Assembly: GCA_020631045.1 (NCBI GenBank)
Contig: JAHDHZ010000005.1
Coordinates: 1 to 39,730, forward strand
Direction: 5' to 3'
Length of the DNA stretch: 39,730 nucleotides
Origin: Flavobacteriales bacterium
Lineage (GTDB): Bacteria; Bacteroidota; Bacteroidia; Flavobacteriales_G; JALEGO01
Positions 33,030 to 39,730 of the stretch are shown here, in pieces (the stretch's first letter is position 1; each line of letters opens with the position of its first letter). The translations under genes were made by a program, and so were the position numbers. The notes beneath the pieces were generated by a model. That model made no database searches, was not told the DNA's origin, and worked only from the letters and a program-made list of their open reading frames with translations.

Positions 33030-35159
33030 GATACTACTCAAACTTTTTTTATAAATAGACCTGCCAAAGGTACTTAGATACAAGGTGCCTGTTACTTTAT
33101 TCAGGTCGATATCTGTCACGGGTACTTTGGGCAAACATTTAGAAACGTCAATCCAATTTTTTTGCCCTTCTAAAAGCAAGTAGATACCCTGGGCAGTGCC
33201 TGCAAATAAAATAGGGTGATCTTCATGGTAAATTTGTTTGAGACAATAAATTTCATGACCAGACAATCCATCAGAAATATCATAAAAATTTTGTCCTGCA
33301 TCTATACTTTTTAGAATGCGTTTTCTGTTTTCAATAAACCCATACTCGTTTTCACTTTGCCCGTTTAAGCCAATGTACAGTATGTTGGCGTTATATTGAT
33401 CAACTTCAACGCTTGAAATACCTGACCAAGCTGAACAATTGTTTAGAGTGCCTATGTATGTGTTTTTATGATATACTTTTGCCTCAGAAAGATCTATGAA
33501 AGATTTGCCTTGATCAATTGATTTAAGAAGTTTTGCTTTTTGATTTTTATTGTGTGCAATTCCTTGATTGGCTAAATAAATGATATGACCTTCAAGATTG
33601 TTAGAAGCAATTGACGAGGCGTATTTAAATTCTTTAAATTGAATGGGAGAAGATTTATGTGTTTTGGTGTTGATATTGAGCTGAATAAATGAAGAAAGTC
33701 TTGAACCTTGTTGTGATGAGGTGAAATGAAAAATAGAATCATTTTTGAGCTCAAATCCTGAATTTAAATACCAATAATTATTTGAATAAAGAACTTTATG
33801 ATCAAGCATCAAGCGATTGTTACAGCTATGTATAAATTGATCATTAACCTGAGCGCTGAGTCCGCCATCACCACAACCAATTTTTGACCACTTACCGTCT
33901 TTAAGTACAAATGAGTTGTTGTGCATGGCGCCCGTAATAATTTGTTCTTTTTCACTTTGAGCAACTGAAAGGCTCCACAATTCATGTAGACCTTGAGAAT
34001 TGGTTGAAAGAATATCATAAGAGCTTTCAAGGGTAGAGGTGTCAATTTTAACTAAAGAAACTCCTCCATCATTGGCAAAATAGATGTGTTCTTTGCCTGC
34101 AAAAACACCAATGCTTTGCATGTCTCTTACGTCATCATGCCCTTGATTGAAATTTTTTAATTGTTTGTTTCTTGGATTGTAGACACTGGGTTGAATGCCT
34201 GCTAAATAAACTAGTCCAGTATGTTTAGAATAGTAAATGCCTTTTTTGACAGCATCTTTTTTACGCACTTTTTTTAAAGTAATGGGGCTGAAATTTTCAG
34301 CTAAATCAGTACTTTCAAATAATTCAAGAGCAGTTCGAACATACAATGTTCGATCAAAAACTGAAGAAATAGTAAATGAATTGGTTGGTTTGCTTGTTTT
34401 AAGCTCAATAGATTGCCATTTAATACTTTTGAAAAAACGACTTTGTTTTCCGATCAAAAGCTTTGGTTTGTTGGCAAACTTATTGCTTAATGCAATTAAA
34501 AAAGTATTGTGATTTAACACTTTGAAATCGTTGATAACCATTCCACTTTCTGAAAGATAAGGAACGCTAAAGCTGTGGTTTCTCCATTTCTTTTGATCAA
34601 ATTCCCATAATTGGCTGTTGCCTTTTTTCTCTGAGACTACAAAAAAGTTTGAAAAATTTGTATCAGTTATTTTCTGCTGATTTAATTCTAAAATCTTAAG
34701 CGCATGAGTTTGATCAAATGAACGATACATTTTTTTAAATGCTGTGAATTTTTTTGAGTCTTCAGAATATAGTAGACCATATTTGTTACTGTGATTCACA
34801 TAAATGTCTTTTGAGATACCTGTTGCAACTAATATTTTTGAAGGGTTAGTGGGGTGATTCACAATCTCATTGATGCCTAAGCCAGGTAGATTTAATGAGT
34901 CAGACAAGCTGATGCAAGAGTCATTTTTTATGACAAACAAGCCTGAATATTCAGTGCCAAAAAGAACAGAAGGTGGGTAAGGTAAATTTGCTGAATCATT
35001 AGGAGTATAAATTTGATTGATAAAGCCACTCCATTGTCGATTGTTTTCAATATGCTGGTAAGGCCCTATGCATTGCCAATTTTTTTGACAAAAGCTTTGA
35101 GATAAAACAAAAAATTGTAAAAAAACTAATTTGAATCTAAGTATATTTGTGTAAGACAA
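33021..35159 (-). CDS. Secreted beta-propeller-like (BNR/sortilin-type) protein
   Basis: A 712-residue protein. Residues 1-25 are a signal peptide (FKLVFLQFFVLSQSFCQ). The body has repeated blade-like segments with Asp-box-like patterns: GLLYSEDSKKF, LLKSIDQGKSFIDLSE, RILKSIDAGQNFYDISDG, and VLFGTEYSGLFVI / LFAGTAQGIYLLL pairs. This matches the sortilin/VPS10-like propellers common in Bacteroidota secreted proteins. No C-terminal sorting domain is seen, so it may stay in the periplasm or at the membrane. The start is TTG at 35159, six bases after a -7-like TAAATTGC located inside the divergent gene. Function unknown. Confidence 0.78.
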   Translation of the reverse strand: MSYTNILRFKLVFLQFFVLSQSFCQKNWQCIGPYQHIENNRQWSGFINQIYTPNDSANLPYPPSVLFGTEYSGLFVIKNDSCISLSDSLNLPGLGINEIVNHPTNPSKILVATGISKDIYVNHSNKYGLLYSEDSKKFTAFKKMYRSFDQTHALKILELNQQKITDTNFSNFFVVSEKKGNSQLWEFDQKKWRNHSFSVPYLSESGMVINDFKVLNHNTFLIALSNKFANKPKLLIGKQSRFFKSIKWQSIELKTSKPTNSFTISSVFDRTLYVRTALELFESTDLAENFSPITLKKVRKKDAVKKGIYYSKHTGLVYLAGIQPSVYNPRNKQLKNFNQGHDDVRDMQSIGVFAGKEHIYFANDGGVSLVKIDTSTLESSYDILSTNSQGLHELWSLSVAQSEKEQIITGAMHNNSFVLKDGKWSKIGCGDGGLSAQVNDQFIHSCNNRLMLDHKVLYSNNYWYLNSGFELKNDSIFHFTSSQQGSRLSSFIQLNINTKTHKSSPIQFKEFKYASSIASNNLEGHIIYLANQGIAHNKNQKAKLLKSIDQGKSFIDLSEAKVYHKNTYIGTLNNCSAWSGISSVEVDQYNANILYIGLNGQSENEYGFIENRKRILKSIDAGQNFYDISDGLSGHEIYCLKQIYHEDHPILFAGTAQGIYLLLEGQKNWIDVSKCLPKVPVTDIDLNKVTGTLYLSTFGRSIYKKSLSSILP
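35142..35149 (+). promoter_or_regulatory. -7 promoter box of the BatA gene
   Basis: TATATTTG, exact consensus, 14 bases before the ATG at 35164, inside the N-terminal codons of the divergent propeller gene. Confidence 0.5.
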
Positions 35160-35163
35160 AGAG

Positions 35164-37170
35164 ATGCAATTTACAAATCCAACCTTTTTATTTGCGCTAT
35201 TTTTTCTCTTAATTCCTATTGTAATTCATTTTTTTAATTTTAGAAAATTCAAAAAAATAGAATTTTCTCAAGTCAAGTTTTTGCAGCAAGTCAAGCAACA
35301 AAGTACTTCTCAAAACAAAATTAAGCATATTTTAATTTTGATTTCTAGGTTACTGGCTTTAGGATTCTTGATTCTTGCATTTGCTCAACCTTTTAGACAA
35401 AAAGATGGTCGAATACAGTCAAAAGATAAAATTAAAACATATATATACATCGATCATTCTTTCAGTATGCAAGCCGAAAACACAAATGGATCGTTAATTG
35501 ATCAGGCTAAAGAAATTGCTTTAAAAATTGCAAAAGAATATGCCTCATCAGAAGTTTGTTTCATTTCAAATACATTTTTCTGTCAAGATGAATATCAAGC
35601 TATTCAAGACTATGTTCAAACAATTTCATGCAATGCATCTCACTTTGATTTTCAAAAGCTTAGGGCAAAGGTAAAGGCCCATCATTTAGACCAATCTGCA
35701 ACAGCTCAAGTATTTGTCTTGTCAGATTTTCAAACATCAGACTATTCATCGATTCAATCAGATTCTAACATGCTATGGAATTTTATACGCTTATCTGCTG
35801 AGAATCCTTCTAATGTGTATATCGATACTTGCTTTATCAGTCAGTCATTTTATTCAGATTACAATGCTGAGCAATTGAATTTTACCCTTATCAATGATTG
35901 TTCTGAACCTCTTGAAAATATTGAATTGAGTGTGAAGATCAATCAGAAGAAAAGAGCTTTGATGAACTTAAGCATACAATCACACGCTCAGTTAGATACA
36001 TCTATTGAGTTGACAACTGATCAGTCTGCCCAACAGTTTATCGAACTCTCTATTGAAGATGCTCCCTTGAGCTTTGACGATCACTACTATCTTGCCTTAA
36101 GTCAACAAACACATTCAAAAGTGGCTTGTATTTATCAAAATTCTGAGCGCCACATCAAAGAAGTTTTTGCATCTGACCTACAAGTTAAGTTTATCTCTAT
36201 GCCTTACAATCAGATCAATTACGATTCATTGGTAGATCAAGATTTCATCATCTTAAAAAACTTGACAGAACTTTCAACTGGGCTTCAAAAATTTATACTC
36301 AGACATGTCGAGCTTCACAAAAAACTCTTGGTGATTCCTGCTATGAATTCAAATGTAAAAACATACAATGATTTATACGCTTCAATGGGAGTTTCATCCA
36401 TCACAAAAAAAGAAGAAACCGAGTCTATGCAAATTGAAAAAGTTCATGCTCGCTCAAGTTTTTTTTATGGTATGTTTGACTTGATGCCAAAACTATCTAA
36501 GTATGCTCGCGTAGATCAGTATTTTAAATACTCAAATCAGACAAACTTAGAGCCTTTACTTTCATTGCAAAACAAAGATGTTTTTTTAGCTCGCCACATT
36601 GATTTAGACAAGCAAGTATACTTGATGAGTTCAGATTTAGCAAATAAAAACAATACCTTTCACAATAGTAATTTATTCGTAGCAGCACTGTATAGGATGC
36701 TGTATCTTAACGCAAAAGAAAAAGTATATGATTTTTCCATCAACGACCAAAGTGGGTATCCTTTAAATTTTGCAAATACTTTCACCATTTCTAATCTGAA
36801 ACTAAAAAACCTAGAAGGCACTTTTGATATGGTAGCGCAAACATATCAAACGCTCAATGAACATGGTCTGCATATGAGCGATCAAATACAGTTAGATGCA
36901 GGGCACTATATCTTAGAGAATAGCAACGAAGAGCAACTACCGCTTTCTTTTAATTATTCAAGAAAAGAGTCTGTTCAAGAATTTCTAGATTCAGATCAGC
37001 TCAATAGGCTGGCAGATCAATTTAACATAAGAATTATTGATGCAAATCAAATTACATCTGAAAATCAGTCTCTTCAAGAGGTAGGTCAAACAATTTCATA
37101 TTGGTGGATTTGTATTTTGCTGGCCCTTTTATTTTTAATTTTCGAAACACTTATTATTAAATTCTGGTGA
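35164..37170 (+). CDS. BatA-domain, VWA-like membrane protein
   Basis: A 668-residue inner-membrane protein. The N-terminus is the BatA signature: NPTFLFALFFLLIPIVIHFFNFRK followed by a second membrane helix (ILILISRLLALGFLILAFAQPF). Next comes a von Willebrand A-like domain with D-H-S-F-S as a MIDAS-type DxSxS site, and a large periplasmic region. A third helix (WWICILLALLFLIFETLII) ends the protein. Bat (aerotolerance) genes were named for a role in Bacteroides, but the biochemical job is unclear. The stop is joined to the next start (TGATG), coupling it to the degenerate dihydroorotase, a pairing I recall from other Bacteroidota. Confidence 0.88.
   Translation: MQFTNPTFLFALFFLLIPIVIHFFNFRKFKKIEFSQVKFLQQVKQQSTSQNKIKHILILISRLLALGFLILAFAQPFRQKDGRIQSKDKIKTYIYIDHSFSMQAENTNGSLIDQAKEIALKIAKEYASSEVCFISNTFFCQDEYQAIQDYVQTISCNASHFDFQKLRAKVKAHHLDQSATAQVFVLSDFQTSDYSSIQSDSNMLWNFIRLSAENPSNVYIDTCFISQSFYSDYNAEQLNFTLINDCSEPLENIELSVKINQKKRALMNLSIQSHAQLDTSIELTTDQSAQQFIELSIEDAPLSFDDHYYLALSQQTHSKVACIYQNSERHIKEVFASDLQVKFISMPYNQINYDSLVDQDFIILKNLTELSTGLQKFILRHVELHKKLLVIPAMNSNVKTYNDLYASMGVSSITKKEETESMQIEKVHARSSFFYGMFDLMPKLSKYARVDQYFKYSNQTNLEPLLSLQNKDVFLARHIDLDKQVYLMSSDLANKNNTFHNSNLFVAALYRMLYLNAKEKVYDFSINDQSGYPLNFANTFTISNLKLKNLEGTFDMVAQTYQTLNEHGLHMSDQIQLDAGHYILENSNEEQLPLSFNYSRKESVQEFLDSDQLNRLADQFNIRIIDANQITSENQSLQEVGQTISYWWICILLALLFLIFETLIIKFW
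35166..35173 (-). promoter_or_regulatory. -7-like box of the propeller gene
   Basis: Reverse strand TAAATTGC, the same octamer as at 30799-30806, six bases before the TTG start at 35159. It lies in the first codons of the BatA gene. No -33 element seen. Confidence 0.3.
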
Positions 37171-38435
37171 TGCTTTTAAAAAATCTATTACTTGTTGATA
37201 CAAAATCTAAAAAGGGTCCTGCTGAGTTTAAAAAAGTAGATATTTTAATTGAGCGTCAAAAAATCAAAAAGATTTCAAAACAGATTGCTTCTGGTAATTA
37301 TAAAGTGATGGATTGCAAAAAAGCACTTGTTTTTGAGGGTTTTTTTGATTTCTCAGCGCAATTAGGTGATCCTGGAAATCTTCAAGTAGAAGATTTTACT
37401 TCTCTGTCAAATGCTGCGTTACATGCAGGCTTTACTTCGGTTTGTGTTGAGCCTAATACACTGCCTAATATTGATCACCCACAGCTTTTAGAGGGTCAAA
37501 TTAAAAAAGCAGAGCACTTGCCCATCAACCTATTTTTCAAAGCAAATCTGAGCCTACAAGCTCAACCTGAAAAATTAGCTGAGTTATATAGAATGCATGC
37601 AAAAGGAGCAGTTGCATTTACTATGAAAGATAAAGGGATACAACAGGCATCTTTATTGGCAAAGGCATTAGAATACACCAAAGCTTTTGACGGACTGGTC
37701 ATTCAGCATGCCTTTGATCAGAGCATTTGTAAAACAGAATTTGTGGCTCAAGGAAAATACGCTACCAAAATAGGCTTAAAAGGCATGCCTGCTTATTTTG
37801 AAACCACAAGAGTTGCAAGAGATCTTGAATTGTTAAAGTATCATTCAGGGCGCTTGCATTTTAGCAACATCAGCAGACATGAAAGTGTGAAAATGATTGC
37901 AAAGGCAAAAAAACAAGGACTTAAAGTAAGTTGTGATGTCTCAATCTGGCATTTGATTTACGATGATCAAAGCATTGAGCAGCTTAATTCGAACCTCAAA
38001 GTTTTTCCTCCATTTTTTGACGCAACCAATAAGAAAAAGTTAATTCAAGCTGTAGAAGATCGGCTGGTAGATGTAGTTACATCAAGCCATACCCCTATTG
38101 CTAAACAAGATAAGATGCTTGAGATAGAACAAGCAAAGCCCGGTATTTCTTCTCTAGACTTTTTTTATGCCACTTACCAAACCTTCTTATCAGATAAGAT
38201 TTCGTGGGCAAGTTTTTTAGACGCTACAAGTGTTCAACCCCGATCAATTTTAGGGCTCATCCAACCCAAAATAAAAGAAGGTGCTCAAGCTAATTTTGTG
38301 ATTTTAGATCAAACAAGTTCGTTTAAAGCTACTGAGGATATGATGCATTCAAAATCGAAAAACACCCCGTTATTAGCCCAATCTTTAAAAGGTAAGGTGA
38401 TGGCGGTATTTCAGAACGCAAAGCGCTTGGTATAA
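37170..38435 (+). CDS. Degenerate dihydroorotase-like protein, predicted non-catalytic
   Basis: A 421-residue amidohydrolase-fold relative of dihydroorotase in which the active site is gone. D60-F-S62-A-Q64 replaces D-x-H-x-H; the carbamylated lysine position reads GAVAFTM; HVLHIS has become LHFSNIS; and the catalytic TDHAP is TS305-S-HTP. The fold landmarks GFTSVCVEPNTLPNID, ATSVQPRSILGL and ANFVILD remain. Inactive dihydroorotases are known to act as scaffold subunits for aspartate transcarbamoylase (PyrC' with PyrB in Pseudomonas); a similar role is my inference. The active paralogue is at 8309-9658. ATG 37170 is preferred over GTG 37167. Many databases would call it dihydroorotase, which is misleading. 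Confidence 0.9.
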   Translation: MLLKNLLLVDTKSKKGPAEFKKVDILIERQKIKKISKQIASGNYKVMDCKKALVFEGFFDFSAQLGDPGNLQVEDFTSLSNAALHAGFTSVCVEPNTLPNIDHPQLLEGQIKKAEHLPINLFFKANLSLQAQPEKLAELYRMHAKGAVAFTMKDKGIQQASLLAKALEYTKAFDGLVIQHAFDQSICKTEFVAQGKYATKIGLKGMPAYFETTRVARDLELLKYHSGRLHFSNISRHESVKMIAKAKKQGLKVSCDVSIWHLIYDDQSIEQLNSNLKVFPPFFDATNKKKLIQAVEDRLVDVVTSSHTPIAKQDKMLEIEQAKPGISSLDFFYATYQTFLSDKISWASFLDATSVQPRSILGLIQPKIKEGAQANFVILDQTSSFKATEDMMHSKSKNTPLLAQSLKGKVMAVFQNAKRLV

Positions 38436-38439
38436 TAGA

Positions 38440-39201
38440 TTAAAATTCTATAGTTAAGCCGTCATAGGCAACATAAACACCTTGGGGCAATTCTTCGCTC
38501 AACTTATCATGCTTGCCCATTAAATGAGAAAGATGTGTGAGGTAAGTTGTTTGTACGTTTAATTCTTTGCTCAATTCAATGGCTTGTTCAAGGGTAAAGT
38601 GAGAAATGTGTTGTGTTTTTCTCAAAGCATTTATAATCAATATCTCAGAGCCTTTGATTTTTTCTTTTTCTTCTGGCGAAATATAGTTTGCATCAGTGAT
38701 ATAGGTAAGTTTTCCGATGCGATAACCCATAACTTTAAGTTTGTGATGCATCACTTCAATGGGGGTTAGCTCAAGATCATTCACCTTAAAAGGTTGATTT
38801 GAAATTTCATGCAATTCAAGTCTTGGAATTCCGGGGTAGGGGTGCTTTGCAAAAGCATAATGAAATTCATTTCTTAGGGCCTCACAAACTCTCGGAGTAG
38901 CAAACAATGGCATGTCTTTTTGCTGCTTAAAATTAAATGCTCTCACATCATCAAGTCCTGCAACATGATCTTTGTGTTCATGAGTGAATACAACAGCATC
39001 TAATTGTTGAACATGCTCCCTTAACATCTGTGTTCTGAAATCTGGTCCTGTATCAATACAGATGGTTGTTTGTTGAGTATTGATGAGCACTGAGGTTCTA
39101 AGGCGTTTGTCTTTTGAGTTTAAAGAGTTGCAAACCTCACAATTACATGCAATTACCGGTACGCCTTGAGAAGTTCCTGTTCCTAAAAAAGTGAGTTGCA
39201 C
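38440..39201 (-). CDS. MBL-fold metallo-hydrolase, PhnP-like
   Basis: A 253-residue metallo-beta-lactamase-fold enzyme. The start reads TFLGTGTSQGVPVIACNCEVC, typical of the PhnP-like phosphodiesterase branch with a Cys/Cys site near the N-terminus. The metal motif is THEHKDHVAGLDD, with later ligands in IDTGPDF, MHHKLKVMGYRI, YITDANY and LTHLSH. Cyclic phosphodiester hydrolysis is the family activity; the substrate here is unknown. The start is GTG at 39201; it converges on the degenerate dihydroorotase gene with a four-base gap and is divergent from the next gene. Confidence 0.9.
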   Translation of the reverse strand: MQLTFLGTGTSQGVPVIACNCEVCNSLNSKDKRLRTSVLINTQQTTICIDTGPDFRTQMLREHVQQLDAVVFTHEHKDHVAGLDDVRAFNFKQQKDMPLFATPRVCEALRNEFHYAFAKHPYPGIPRLELHEISNQPFKVNDLELTPIEVMHHKLKVMGYRIGKLTYITDANYISPEEKEKIKGSEILIINALRKTQHISHFTLEQAIELSKELNVQTTYLTHLSHLMGKHDKLSEELPQGVYVAYDGLTIEF

Positions 39202-39281
39202 AGCCTTAATTTTTTAAAAGATACTCTAAGGTGTTGGCTTATCCAAGAAACTTATTTTATTTTGACGCGTTAAAGGTCATT

Positions 39282-39730
39282 ATGAGCGATTCAATACATA
39301 CGCTTAGTGCTAAAAAAAAGGCATTAAAACTCAACTTAGATTCTAGTATTTACGGAAGCTTTGCAGAGATTGGAGCAGGTCAAGAAGTAGTGCGATTTTT
39401 CTTTAGATCGGGTGGAGCATCAGGCACCATAGCCAATGCTATGTCTGCCTATGATAAAGAGTTTAGCGATGCCAAGTATGGCAAAGAACCTTCTGGAAGG
39501 TATGTCTGCCAATCACGTTTAACAAAGATGCTTGACTTTGAGTTCAATTTAATTGAGACGCGTTTAAAGCACTTAGAGAAGCATCAAGACAAGCGATTTT
39601 TTGCTTTTGCCAACACTGTGGCAACCATTAATTATTATAAGACATTCAAAGGACATGGTTGGCTGGGAGTTCGTTTTCAACTCAAGCAAGGTGGTCCTGA
39701 GAATGAGTTTATGATTCACATACGCATGCA
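39282..39730 (+). CDS. Conserved Bacteroidota protein of unknown function, N-terminal part
   Basis: The frame runs from ATG at 39282 (MSDSIHTLSAKKKALKLNLD) to the end of the window without a stop: at least 149 residues. The motifs YGSFAEIGAGQEVVRFFFR, GGASGTIANAMSAYD, GRYVCQSRLTKMLDFEFNL and GHGWLGVRFQL identify a protein widespread in Bacteroidota. It carries unreliable database names such as TonB-dependent receptor or nicotinate-nucleotide adenylyltransferase; neither fits what is visible (no signal peptide, no barrel, no nucleotidyltransferase HxGH). It is divergent from the MBL gene, a recurrent pairing as far as I recall. Confidence 0.85.
   Translation, partial: MSDSIHTLSAKKKALKLNLDSSIYGSFAEIGAGQEVVRFFFRSGGASGTIANAMSAYDKEFSDAKYGKEPSGRYVCQSRLTKMLDFEFNLIETRLKHLEKHQDKRFFAFANTVATINYYKTFKGHGWLGVRFQLKQGGPENEFMIHIRM

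Overview
The window is an AT-rich, gene-dense chromosomal segment from a member of the Bacteroidota, most likely the order Flavobacteriales. The evidence is Bacteroidota-type promoters (TAnnTTTG), no clear Shine-Dalgarno sequences, three type IX secretion (T9SS) cargo proteins, SprB repeats, a SusC-type TonB receptor with a carboxypeptidase-regulatory-like domain, an S46 dipeptidyl peptidase, a PUR-alpha (DUF3276) protein, a long NusB, and a BatA protein next to a degenerate dihydroorotase. I cannot fix the genus. There is no phage, IS element, CRISPR array, rRNA or tRNA, and no gene-free stretch longer than 300 bases.

Layout. 1-843: the 3' end of a CAP-domain protein meets a frameshifted DUF1287 gene. 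880-3709: a structured, probably Flavo-1-class RNA leads into acs (acetyl-CoA synthetase) and a coupled polyprenol-phosphate mannosyltransferase-like gene. 3781-8281: a T9SS-exported alpha/beta hydrolase, a terminator and a TonB-dependent receptor. 8309-10295: catalytic dihydroorotase, a DUF4296 lipoprotein and a convergent small lipoprotein. 10378-13855: the rpsF-rpsR-rplI operon, then aconitase. 13906-17247: a secreted metzincin with seven SprB repeats. 17302-22580: a GT2 glycosyltransferase, then a compact reverse-strand run read as PUR-alpha, proline dehydrogenase, tsaD and a GT-C membrane glycosyltransferase. 22676-25467: divergent ABC exporter and nusB. 25490-30137: divergent S46 peptidase and a T9SS type-B protein. 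30162-33029: zapA with a small coiled-coil partner, divergent from a YbhN-like membrane protein and a trans-sulfuration enzyme. 33021-38435: a secreted beta-propeller-like protein, divergent from a BatA protein and a catalytically dead dihydroorotase homologue. 38440-39730: an MBL-fold hydrolase and the start of a conserved Bacteroidota protein.

Most genes are housekeeping: acetate activation, TCA cycle, pyrimidine and methionine synthesis, proline catabolism, translation, tRNA t6A and division. The accessory layer is secreted proteins for peptide or polymer use: the S46 peptidase, the metzincin, and the hydrolase/TonB receptor pair.

Most notable observations: (1) several genes, especially those with GTG or TTG starts, begin 4-8 nt after a TAnnTTTG-like -7 box, which predicts leaderless mRNAs; (2) the structured RNA before acs has two mutually exclusive pairings; (3) two dihydroorotase paralogues, one active-looking with Gln for the first metal His and one stripped of nearly all ligands; (4) a strong terminator hairpin directly upstream of a TonB receptor start codon. 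I found no clear multi-gene system of a new type.
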